64,000 nt of DNA from Nonomuraea coxensis DSM 45129. GTDB taxonomy: Bacteria > Actinomycetota > Actinomycetes > Streptosporangiales > Streptosporangiaceae. The stretch covers positions 6,917,001 through 6,981,000 of the forward strand of contig NZ_CP068985.1 in the NCBI RefSeq assembly GCF_019397265.1. The letters are read 5' to 3'. Below the pieces are notes generated by a model that was not told the DNA's origin, did no database searches, and was given only the letters and a program-made list of their open reading frames with translations. Every line of letters starts with the position of its first letter. The stretch's first letter is position 1. The translations under genes were made by a program, and so were the position numbers. Below are positions 1 through 8,456 of this stretch, piece after piece.

Positions 1-171
1 GTGGTGGTAGAGGCTGCCGACGCTGGACCCGGCGCGGGCCACCACCTCGGAGACGTTGGCCTCGGCGAAGCCGTGCTCGCTGAAGACCTCGCGGGCCGCC
101 TGCAGCATGCTCTTGCGGGTCTGCGCGGTGCGGCTCCACTCCCATGACGACTTGCGTGCCATGCGTGCCAT
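1..171 (-). CDS. TetR-family transcriptional regulator, N-terminal part (gene runs off the window)
   Basis: The minus strand from ATG 171 (or ATG 162) encodes a typical TetR DNA-binding head: a basic start, then a helix ending AAREVFSEHGFAEANV, then the turn-recognition pair SEVVARAGSSVGSLYHH. Only about 57 residues are inside the window, so the ligand-binding domain is not seen. The gene is divergent from the acyl-CoA dehydrogenase gene, and two copies of a 17-bp inverted repeat lie in the shared gap. Inference: it represses itself and the acyl-CoA genes at 0.3-5.7 kb, in the manner of the FadR/KstR-like TetR repressors of fatty-acid or sterol catabolism. Confidence 0.9.
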   Translation of the reverse strand, partial: MARMARKSSWEWSRTAQTRKSMLQAAREVFSEHGFAEANVSEVVARAGSSVGSLYHH

Positions 172-188
172 GCTAGCGCTTCCGAATT

Positions 189-205
189 CTAGAATCTGAT
201 TCTTG
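189..205. promoter_or_regulatory. Operator O1, 17-bp inverted repeat for the adjacent TetR repressor
   Basis: CTAGAAT-CTG-ATTCTTG: two 7-bp arms with 3-bp spacer, one mismatch to the perfect form CTAGAAT-N3-ATTCTAG. Its right end overlaps a perfect -35 box (TTGACA, 203-208), so bound repressor would block RNA polymerase. Assignment to the neighbouring TetR protein is inferred from position and from the three further copies near the same gene group. Confidence 0.75.
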
Positions 206-232
206 ACACCGGACGTCCTTGCCTCGAATGTA
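203..232 (+). promoter_or_regulatory. Candidate promoter of the acyl-CoA dehydrogenase operon
   Basis: TTGACA at 203-208 is a perfect -35 hexamer; AATGTA at 227-232 is a weaker -10 candidate at 18 bp spacing. The two operators (189-205 and 236-252) bracket it. The -10 assignment is uncertain. Confidence 0.45.
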
Positions 233-235
233 TTC

Positions 236-252
236 CTAGAGAAAGATTCTAG
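236..252. promoter_or_regulatory. Operator O2, second copy of the 17-bp inverted repeat
   Basis: CTAGAGA-AAG-ATTCTAG, right arm perfect, left arm with two mismatches. It lies between the promoter candidate and the GTG start at 278, 47 bp centre-to-centre from O1. Confidence 0.65.
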
Positions 253-277
253 AAATTTTCGCAGGCAGGAGGCGGCC

Positions 278-1432
278 GTGGACTTCTCGCTCACCCCCGA
301 GGAACGGCAGATCCGCGACACCGTACGGTCCTTCATCGAGAGAGAGATCATGCCGCTGGAGCCCGAGGTCCTGCGCAACGAGCGCGAGGGCCGGCCGGGG
401 CTCGACCGCGACACGCTGCGCGACCTGCGCGCCAAGGCCAGGAAGTCCGGGTTCTGGGGCATCAACACCCCCGAGGAGTACGGCGGCGCCGCCCTCGGCC
501 CCGTCATGTCCGCGATCATCGCCATGGAGATGGGCCGCACGTTCGTGCCGTTCACCTTCGGCGGCACCGCCGACAACATCCTCTACGCCGGCACCGAGGA
601 GCAGAAGCGCCGCTACCTCATCCCCACCATCGAGGGCGAGCGCCGCTCCTGCTTCGCGATCACCGAGCCCGGCGCGGGCTCCGACGCCCGCAACATCCGC
701 ACCAGGGCCGTACGCGACGGCAACGAGTGGATCATCAACGGCGAGAAGACCTTCATCACCAACGGCAGCGAGGCCGACTTCGTCATGGTGTTCGCCGTGG
801 CCGAGGAGCACGGCGTCACCTGCTTCCTGGTGGACAGGGAGATGGGCTGGACGTCCGAACCGATCCCGACCATGGGCGAGTGGGGCCCGGCGGCGCTGGT
901 GTTCCAGGACGTCCGCGTCCCCGAGGAGAACATCCTCGGCGAGCTGGGCAAGGGCTTCGAGCTGGCCATGCAGTGGATCGGCCAGGGCCGCTACATGATC
1001 CCCGCCCGCGCGATCGGCTCGGCCGAGCGCATGCTCCAGATGGCCGTCGACTACGCCAAGATCCGCAAGTCGATGGGGCAGGCCATCGCGGAGTACCAGG
1101 CCATCCAGTGGATGATCGCCGACTCCCAGGTGGAGATCGAGGCCGCCAAATGGCTCACGCTGTACGCGGCCTGGCGGGTCCAGGAGGGCATGGACGCCCG
1201 GCACGCCTCCTCCATCGCCAAGCTCAACGGCGCGGTCATGGCCAACCAGGTCGTCGATCGGGTGCTCCAGATCCACGGGGGTATGGGCTACACGAAGGAA
1301 CTGCCGATCGAGCGGTGGTACCGCGAGCTGCGGCTGCTGCGCATCTTCGAGGGCACCGACGAGATCCAGCGGCGGACCATCGCCCGCAACCTGATCAAGG
1401 GGCACGCGCGACTGGGTCTCATCGGGGAGTGA
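278..1432 (+). CDS. Acyl-CoA dehydrogenase (FAD)
   Basis: Flavoprotein that introduces the alpha-beta double bond in an acyl-CoA thioester. The 384-residue product has the usual family length. The N-terminal helical domain starts DFSLTPEERQIRDTV; the flavin/substrate motif CFAITEPGAGSD and the FITNGSEAD strand follow; the C-terminal EGTDEIQR motif supplies the likely catalytic base (Glu about 358). GTG 278 is chosen because AGGAGG (267-272) lies 5 bp before it. The frame is open back to 203, but an earlier start would lie inside the promoter and operator region. It is followed 4 bp later by the acyl-CoA ligase, so the two are probably one operon under the TetR operators. The substrate cannot be read from the sequence. 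Confidence 0.92.
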   Translation: MDFSLTPEERQIRDTVRSFIEREIMPLEPEVLRNEREGRPGLDRDTLRDLRAKARKSGFWGINTPEEYGGAALGPVMSAIIAMEMGRTFVPFTFGGTADNILYAGTEEQKRRYLIPTIEGERRSCFAITEPGAGSDARNIRTRAVRDGNEWIINGEKTFITNGSEADFVMVFAVAEEHGVTCFLVDREMGWTSEPIPTMGEWGPAALVFQDVRVPEENILGELGKGFELAMQWIGQGRYMIPARAIGSAERMLQMAVDYAKIRKSMGQAIAEYQAIQWMIADSQVEIEAAKWLTLYAAWRVQEGMDARHASSIAKLNGAVMANQVVDRVLQIHGGMGYTKELPIERWYRELRLLRIFEGTDEIQRRTIARNLIKGHARLGLIGE

Positions 1433-1436
1433 TCGC

Positions 1437-3524
1437 ATGTCGGTCCAGGCACTGTTCAACCCGCGCTCGATCGCCCTGGTCGGCGCCACGGACAAGTCGG
1501 GCTGGTCGGTCAGCACCCTGCTCAACCTGCGGACGCACGGCTTCCCCGGGCCGGTGCACCTGGTGAACCCGCGCGGCGGCGTCGTCCACGGGCAGCCCGC
1601 CCACCGCAGCCTCACCGACATCCCCGAGCCCGTCGACCTGGCGTACGTCATGGTGCCCACCCCGGCGGTGCTCGGCGTGATCGAGGAGGGCGCCAAGCTC
1701 GGCATCCGCGCCTACGTGGTGCTGACAGCGGGCTTCGGCGAGTCGGGCGAGGCGGGCGCGCGGATGGAGGCCGAGGTCGCCGCCTTCGCCCGCGAGCACG
1801 GCCTGACCCTCCTCGGGCCCAACGGCAACGGCTACATCAACGCCGCCGCCGGGATCACCCCGTACGGGCTGCCCATCCCCGAGCCCCTGCTGCGCGGCGC
1901 GGTCGGCGTGGTGCTGCAGAGCGGCGCGCTGGCCAGCTCCGTGCTGGGCTTCGCGCTGGCCCGCAACGTCGGCGTCAGCCTGCTCACCTCGATGGGCAAC
2001 GAGTCGGTCGTCACGGTCACCGACGTCGTCGACTACCTGGTGGACGATCCGGCCACCAAGGTGATCGCGTTGTTCCTGGAGACGATCAGGAACCCGGCCG
2101 AGTTCTCCCGCGTGGCGCGGCGGGCGCTGGAGGCCGGCAAGCCGATCGTGGCGCTGAAGATCGGGCGCAGCACGCTGGCCTCGCGGACCGCGCAGGCCCA
2201 CACGGGCGCGCTCGTCGGCGACGACGACGTCATCGACGCCGCCCTGCGGCAGCTCGGCGTGATCCGGGTGCGCTCCCTGGAGGACCTGATCATCACGGCC
2301 GGCCTGCTGGCCGCCACCGGGCCGCTGCCCGGCCGGCGGGTCGGCGTCGTGACGCCCTCGGGCGGCGCGTCGGAGATCATCGCCGACCGGGCCGAGGACG
2401 AAGGGCTGGAGCTGCCGGCGTTCGCGCCCGGGACCGTGGCCAGGCTGGCGGAGATCGTGCCGTCGTTCGGCACCGTGCAGAACCCGCTCGACGTCACCGG
2501 CTACGTGCTCATCGACCGGACCCTGCTGGGCCGGGCTCTGGAGGTGGTCACCGCCGACCCCGGCATCGACGTGGTGCTGCTGCTGTCCGAGCCGCCCAAG
2601 GTCGCGCCGCCCGACCCGGCGCCGGTCTTCGCGCTGTACTCGGCGAGCGCGCGGCGCATCGCCGAGTCACCGGTACCGGTCGTCGTGGTGAGCAACGTGC
2701 TGACGGACGTCACCGAGTTCGGGCGGCGGGTGCAGCGGGAGACCGGCTACCCGTACGTGGCGGGCGGGATCGAGCACGGCCTCCAGGCCGTCGCCGCGGC
2801 GGTCCGCTGGTCCGAGACCCGCGACCGCGTTCTGTCCCGGCCCGCCGCGACTCCGCCCGCCCCCTCGGCCGTCGCCCAAGGGGCGGTCGGGGTGTGGGCC
2901 GAGCATCGGGCCGCCGCCCTGCTGGCCGGGGCCGGGCTGCCCGTCGTGCCGTCGGCGCTCGCCCGCACCGCGGACGAGGCGGTCGCGGCGGCCGGCGGCT
3001 TCGGCTACCCCGTCGTGCTCAAGGTGGCCGCCGAAGGGCTCGGCCACAAGAGCGACGTCGGCGGGGTCCGCCTGGACGTACGGGACGCCGCCGCGGTCGA
3101 GCGGGTCCACCGCGAGCTCATGGAGGCGGTGCCCGACGCGGCCGGCGTGCTTGTCCAGCCGCGGCGGAGCGGCGGGATCGAGCTGCTGGTCGGGATCGTC
3201 CGCGACCCCGCCTGGGGGCTGACGCTCGCCGTCGGGCTCGGCGGGGTGTGGGTCGAGGTGCTGCGGGACGCGGCGCTGCGCGTGCTGCCGGCGGACGCCG
3301 CCGAGATCCGCCGGGCCCTGACGGAGCTGCGCGGCGCGGCGCTGCTGCGCGGGGCCAGGGGCGCCGAGCCCGCCGACCTCGACGCGGTGGCCGAGGTGGT
3401 GGCCCGGATCGCGGCGTTCGCCGGGAGCCTCGGCGAACGCCTGGAGTCCCTGGAGATCAACCCGCTCCTCGTCACCGGCTCCCGCGTCGAGGCCCTGGAC
3501 GCGCTGGTGACCTGGCGCGACTGA
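1437..3524 (+). CDS. Acyl-CoA synthetase, NDP-forming (acetate-CoA ligase/protein acetyltransferase-like superfamily)
   Basis: A 695-residue protein with the three-part layout of ADP-forming acyl-CoA synthetases: N-terminal CoA-binding Rossmann domain (FNPRSIALVGATDKSGWSV at the start), two succinyl-CoA-ligase-like flavodoxin folds with the QAHTGAL motif (the phospho-His region of the family), and a C-terminal ATP-grasp domain (PVVLKVAAEGLGHKSDVGGV, then EINPLLV). No GNAT domain is attached. It would activate a carboxylic acid to its CoA ester for the dehydrogenase upstream. GGGGAG precedes ATG 1437 and the gap to the dehydrogenase is 4 bp, so the genes are co-transcribed. Its 3' end converges on the thiolase-like gene with a 9-bp gap. 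Confidence 0.9.
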   Translation: MSVQALFNPRSIALVGATDKSGWSVSTLLNLRTHGFPGPVHLVNPRGGVVHGQPAHRSLTDIPEPVDLAYVMVPTPAVLGVIEEGAKLGIRAYVVLTAGFGESGEAGARMEAEVAAFAREHGLTLLGPNGNGYINAAAGITPYGLPIPEPLLRGAVGVVLQSGALASSVLGFALARNVGVSLLTSMGNESVVTVTDVVDYLVDDPATKVIALFLETIRNPAEFSRVARRALEAGKPIVALKIGRSTLASRTAQAHTGALVGDDDVIDAALRQLGVIRVRSLEDLIITAGLLAATGPLPGRRVGVVTPSGGASEIIADRAEDEGLELPAFAPGTVARLAEIVPSFGTVQNPLDVTGYVLIDRTLLGRALEVVTADPGIDVVLLLSEPPKVAPPDPAPVFALYSASARRIAESPVPVVVVSNVLTDVTEFGRRVQRETGYPYVAGGIEHGLQAVAAAVRWSETRDRVLSRPAATPPAPSAVAQGAVGVWAEHRAAALLAGAGLPVVPSALARTADEAVAAAGGFGYPVVLKVAAEGLGHKSDVGGVRLDVRDAAAVERVHRELMEAVPDAAGVLVQPRRSGGIELLVGIVRDPAWGLTLAVGLGGVWVEVLRDAALRVLPADAAEIRRALTELRGAALLRGARGAEPADLDAVAEVVARIAAFAGSLGERLESLEINPLLVTGSRVEALDALVTWRD

Positions 3525-3533
3525 TCACGTTCC

Positions 3534-4661
3534 TCAGGGCAGGCGGTTGGCCAGGACGAGGGTCGCGGCGGAGGCGAACATGCCGCCGTTGCCCAGCACG
3601 ACGCTCACCTCCACGCCGGGCACCTGGGCCGCCGCCTCGCCGCGGAGCTGGCGCACCGCCTCCTGGATGGCGAACATGCCGTACATGCCGGTATGGGTGT
3701 AGGAAAGGCCGCCACCGTTGGTGTTCATCGGCAGCCGGCCGCCGGGCGAGGTGTGGCCCTCGGCGATGAACGCCCCCGCCTCGCCACGGCCCACGAACCC
3801 GAGATCCTCCAGACCGTAGATCGGCACGTGGGCGAAGGCGTCGTACACCATGAGGTGGTCCACGTCCTCGTGGGTGATCTTGGCCTCGGCGAACGCGGCC
3901 TCCCCCGACAGCCGGAACGCCTTGGAGGTGGTGAAGTCCTCCATCTGCGAGATGATCGGCGACTCCGCGGACTCGCCCGAGCCCAGCAGGTGGACCGGGG
4001 AGCGGCGGGCCCGTTCGGCCGAGGTGACGACCAGGGCGCCGCCGCCGTCCGTGACCAGGCAGCACTCCAGCAGGTGGAACGGGTAGGCGACCATGCGCGA
4101 GGCGAGCACGTCCTCCACCGTGATGAGGTCGCGGAACATCGCCCGCGGGTTGAGGTGCGACCAGCGCCGCTGCGCCACCGCCACCTCGGCGAGCTGCTCG
4201 TGGGTGAGGCCGGTCTCCTTCATGTAGCGCAGCGCGGTGATCGTGAACGACGTGGGCGGCCCGACCACGCCGTACGGCACCTCGAACTGGCCGAGCAGCG
4301 AGTCCGGCCCCATGCCGTACCGGCCGGGCCCGACGCGCGAGCGGCCCGACTCGCCGTGCGTGATGAGCACGGTGTGGCACAGCCCGGCGCGGATGGCCGC
4401 CGCCGCGTGCCGGACGTGGAACAGGAACGACGAGCCGCCCACTCCCGTGCCGTCCAGCCAGGCGGGGGTGATGCCGAGGGCGTGGGCCACCTGGATCGGG
4501 CCGGGCGTGCCGACCGTGGCGACGCCGTCGATGTCGTCCTTGGTCAGCCCCGCGTCGGCGAGCGCGTTGCGGGCGGCCTCCAGGTGGAGCTGGAAGGTCG
4601 AGTGGTGCGGGAGGCGGCCGACCTCGTCGGTCTCCGCGGCGCCGGCGATCACGACGTTCAT
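3534..4661 (-). CDS. Thiolase-fold lipid-transfer protein (SCP2-thiolase-like), probable aldolase subunit
   Basis: 375 residues of the SCP-x/Ltp thiolase family: N-terminal VIAGAAETDEVGRLP and DALADAGLTKDDIDGV, central GGGALVV, C-terminal NTNGGGLSYTHTGMYG and GNGGMFASAATLVLANRLP. The position where thiolases carry the nucleophilic Cys reads GVGGSSFLFHVRHAAAAI, with no Cys, so classic thiolysis is unlikely. Known thiolase-like proteins of this kind (Ltp2 of steroid side-chain catabolism) work with a DUF35 partner as retro-aldolases; here the DUF35 gene lies directly upstream with an ATGA overlap. Tyr residues in the SYTHTGMYG loop could fill the catalytic role (inference). Start ATG 4661 matches the family N-terminus. 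Confidence 0.85.
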   Translation of the reverse strand: MNVVIAGAAETDEVGRLPHHSTFQLHLEAARNALADAGLTKDDIDGVATVGTPGPIQVAHALGITPAWLDGTGVGGSSFLFHVRHAAAAIRAGLCHTVLITHGESGRSRVGPGRYGMGPDSLLGQFEVPYGVVGPPTSFTITALRYMKETGLTHEQLAEVAVAQRRWSHLNPRAMFRDLITVEDVLASRMVAYPFHLLECCLVTDGGGALVVTSAERARRSPVHLLGSGESAESPIISQMEDFTTSKAFRLSGEAAFAEAKITHEDVDHLMVYDAFAHVPIYGLEDLGFVGRGEAGAFIAEGHTSPGGRLPMNTNGGGLSYTHTGMYGMFAIQEAVRQLRGEAAAQVPGVEVSVVLGNGGMFASAATLVLANRLP

Positions 4662-5077
4662 CGGGCGCCTCCCACGTCCGTGGCGGCGGGCTCGAAGAGG
4701 GGCACGGCCACGTCGCCGCGCCGCTCGAACACCACCCGCAGCTCCATGTCCAGCGGCAGCTTCTCGGGGACGTTCTCGACGCCCACGATGTTGGTCATCA
4801 TGCGGACGCCCTCCTCCAGCTCGACGACCGCGATGGCGTACGGGCCGTCGTCCTCGAAGCCGGGGGCGGGGCGGTGGTTGATCACGTACGAGTAGAGGGT
4901 CGCGCGGCCACTGGCCCGGACCCATTCGACCTGGTCGCTGCCGCAACGGGGGCAGCTCGGCCGCGGATAGAAGTAGTGGCGCGCGCACGTCTGGCAGCGC
5001 TGGATCCTGAGCTCTCCCGCGGCCGTACCGTCCCAGAACGGCTGGGTCTCGGGTGTGGGCCTAGGTGCCGGCTTCAT
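4658..5077 (-). CDS. Zn-ribbon/OB-fold protein, DUF35 type, partner of the thiolase-like protein
   Basis: 139 residues. An N-terminal helix (TQPFWDGTAAGELRIQRC) is followed by a rubredoxin-like zinc ribbon with Cys28, Cys31, Cys42 and Cys45, then an OB fold (ATLYSYVINHRPAPGFEDDGPYAIAVVELEEG). Such proteins bind acyl-CoA and form complexes with thiolase-fold enzymes or MaoC-type hydratases. It precedes and overlaps the thiolase-like gene by 4 bp, which supports a stoichiometric complex. GGGAGGG precedes ATG 5077. The operator at 5097-5113 lies about 20 bp upstream of the start. Confidence 0.9.
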   Translation of the reverse strand: MKPAPRPTPETQPFWDGTAAGELRIQRCQTCARHYFYPRPSCPRCGSDQVEWVRASGRATLYSYVINHRPAPGFEDDGPYAIAVVELEEGVRMMTNIVGVENVPEKLPLDMELRVVFERRGDVAVPLFEPAATDVGGAR

Positions 5078-5096
5078 CGCCCTCCCTCATCGGGTT

Positions 5097-5113
5097 CTAG
5101 AATCTCACTCTAG
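5097..5113. promoter_or_regulatory. Operator O3 upstream of the DUF35-thiolase operon
   Basis: CTAGAAT-CTC-ACTCTAG: one mismatch to the consensus inverted repeat. Read on the minus strand it contains TAGAGT, a possible -10 hexamer, so operator and promoter may be merged. Confidence 0.7.
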
Positions 5114-5152
5114 ATCTGGCCGGACGGGAGAGGGAAGACCCAGGGGGCCGGA

Positions 5153-5665
5153 TCAGGGGCTGGGGATGCCGTTGCCGTTGCGGCCCCGTCCGGCCAGCAC
5201 CTCCTCCAGGCCGGGCCGCGGCTCGTCCGCGTCACGGAAGCCCGGCTGGGCGAGCTGGATCAGCACCCCGTGCGCCTCCTTGGGGTGCAGGAACACCTCC
5301 TGCCAGCGCGCGTCGGCCCGGTTGAGCCCGTGCAGGCGGAAGCCGCGGGCGGTGAGCCGGGCGACGGCCGCGTCCAGGTCGTTGACGTGGAAGTTCAGGT
5401 GGTGGACCCCGCCCCGGCCCCTGGTGAGCTCGAAGAAGCTGTCGAAGAAGGACGAACCCGCCAGCGGCTCCATCAGCTCGACCTTGCCGCCGTTCGCGTA
5501 CGTGAGCTGCAGGGTGCGGTAGCCGCTGACCCGGTTGTCGCCCCCGCCGCCCAGATGCCGGCCGCCGAGCAGGTCACCGTAGATCGGCAGCAGGTCCCTG
5601 ATGCGCGGCGCGGCCACGGCCGTGTGGTCGAAGATCACCTCAAGGCCGTCCAGTTCCAGGTCCAA
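5153..5665 (-). CDS. VOC-family protein (methylmalonyl-CoA epimerase/glyoxalase-like)
   Basis: 170 residues with two beta-alpha-beta-beta-beta modules. Possible metal ligands are His14 (FDHTAVA), the Glu in GGKVELMEPL, the His in GGVHHLNFHV and a C-terminal acidic residue, as in methylmalonyl-CoA epimerase and glyoxalase I. The TTG start at 5665 has AAGGAG 7 bp before it. An operator copy lies 27 bp upstream, so it belongs to the TetR regulon. A role on an acyl-CoA intermediate of the same pathway is likely; the reaction is not determined. Confidence 0.8.
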   Translation of the reverse strand: MDLELDGLEVIFDHTAVAAPRIRDLLPIYGDLLGGRHLGGGGDNRVSGYRTLQLTYANGGKVELMEPLAGSSFFDSFFELTRGRGGVHHLNFHVNDLDAAVARLTARGFRLHGLNRADARWQEVFLHPKEAHGVLIQLAQPGFRDADEPRPGLEEVLAGRGRNGNGIPSP

Positions 5666-5691
5666 GGCGAGACTCCTTACTCCGTCGAATC

Positions 5692-5708
5692 CTAGAATTT
5701 GATTCTAG
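5692..5708. promoter_or_regulatory. Operator O4, perfect-arm copy of the 17-bp inverted repeat
   Basis: CTAGAAT-TTG-ATTCTAG has perfect 7-bp arms. On the minus strand TAGAAT within it is a good -10 hexamer for the VOC gene, so repressor binding would cover the promoter. Confidence 0.78.
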
Positions 5709-5733
5709 CGTGCGGGCCATGACTCACTCTTGA

Positions 5734-6100
5734 CGGATCCCGCGGCTCACCGACCGGGTCGGCCAGGCGCGGCTGCTCCTCCCGCTCATGGCGCCGACCG
5801 CCGTCCGCTGCTTCGCCATGACGCTCGTGCACAGCCCGCGCGACCTGCTGATCGCCAGGATCGTGCCGGCGTTCGTGGACGGGGTGGCGATGGCCGGAAC
5901 CGCCCGCCACCGCGACTTCTCCCCCCGGCTCGGCCGGGCGCAGGCGTTCGGGTTCTGGACGTGGGGGCCGGTCGGCGCGGACCTCCTGGCCGCCGCCGTC
6001 GCCGGCCGGACTGCCGTTCACTCTCGGCGGGACGATCGCCGCCGTGCTCGCCACCGTCTTCCTCGCCGTGCTCCTCGGCCGGCCCGAGACCTCCTCCGGC
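5734..6100 (+). pseudogene. Remnant of an MFS transporter gene
   Basis: From about 5734 one frame reads RLTDRVGQARLLLPLM, then SPRDLLIARIVPAF, then DFSPRLGRAQAFGFWTWGPVG, which resemble TM2-TM5 of drug-efflux MFS proteins including the loop after TM2. Near 6000 the similarity jumps to another frame (LPFTLGGTIAAVLATVF, then LLGRPETSS). There is no credible start, the N-terminal helix and the whole C-terminal half are missing. A 31-residue open frame (6105-6200, one hydrophobic helix) follows; it may be another fragment. I see no mobile element that would explain the loss. Confidence 0.55.
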
Positions 6101-6285
6101 ACGCATGGTGGAGGCCACCGGCCGGCAGACCTGGCTGTACGTGGCGCTCGGCTGCCCGGTGCTGTTCGTCCCCGCGATCGTGATGTTCAACGGCCACTGA
6201 CGGCGCGCCACCCGGACCCCCGTGACCGTGGCGCTGAAGACGGAAGGCTGACCGGCCTCCCCGGGGACACCGCAGAAACGACGAA

Positions 6286-6326
6286 GCGGCGGGCCCGGCC
6301 CCCTTGTCCGGAGCCAGACCCGCCGC
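6286..6326 (-). terminator. Candidate terminator downstream of ettA
   Basis: GCGGCGGG (6286-6293) pairs with CCCGCCGC (6319-6326) around a 25-nt loop, 24 bp past the ettA stop codon on the minus strand. No U-tract follows, as is common in actinobacteria. Confidence 0.4.
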
Positions 6327-6349
6327 CTCACGTACGGCGACCGCTCTCG

Positions 6350-8014
<1,665 letters not shown>

Positions 8015-8218
8015 GCCCTCTAGCTTAGGGGCTCCTGACCCAGGCTTCCGCCGCTCCTCCCCACCACCCCGAAACCCCCCTCCCCACCCGCCCACCTTCC
8101 CCCTCCCCCCTCACCGGTTCGCCCCCTGACCGCCTCCCGCCCTTCGCCCCCACCTCCTTCGACGGAGGGGCCGGACACAGGGAGATTCGAGCGCAGGGTC
8201 CTGAGACGCACCCCCAAA

Positions 8219-8330
8219 GCGGGCGTCCCAAGGCAGGAGTGCCGAGGCGGGTGCCCCAAGGCAGGAGCTGTCGAGGCGGGCGTCCCATGGCAGGAGTGAC
8301 GAGGCGGGCTCCCTGAGGCAAGAGGCCGGA
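8219..8330. repeat. Four degenerate tandem copies of a 28-29 bp unit
   Basis: Units begin GCGGGCGTCCCAAGGCAGGA and end near CGAG: 8219-8246, 8247-8275, 8276-8303, 8304-8330 (the last is the most diverged). They lie in the roughly 440-bp region between ettA and the GGDEF gene, which holds no gene I can support. Confidence 0.75.
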
Positions 8331-8456
8331 ATCAGGGGGTCGGTGGCAGAGCCCAGTTCCTGGCTCTCTCCCCGCTCGGACGTCAGGCTCTGGGCGCGAG
8401 GCGCCGGAGGCGGGAGGACAAGCATTGGGTTCGGCCCACTCCGCCAACGGCGGATC

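Noticed and set aside
236..1705. Long open frame on the strand opposite the acyl-CoA dehydrogenase
   Set aside because: GC-rich DNA keeps antisense frames open; the product is a low-complexity Gly/Asp/Leu/Val sequence without any domain, whereas the plus strand codes for a complete enzyme.
8219..8330. CRISPR array
   Set aside because: Units are directly contiguous and diverged, with no spacers and no cas genes.
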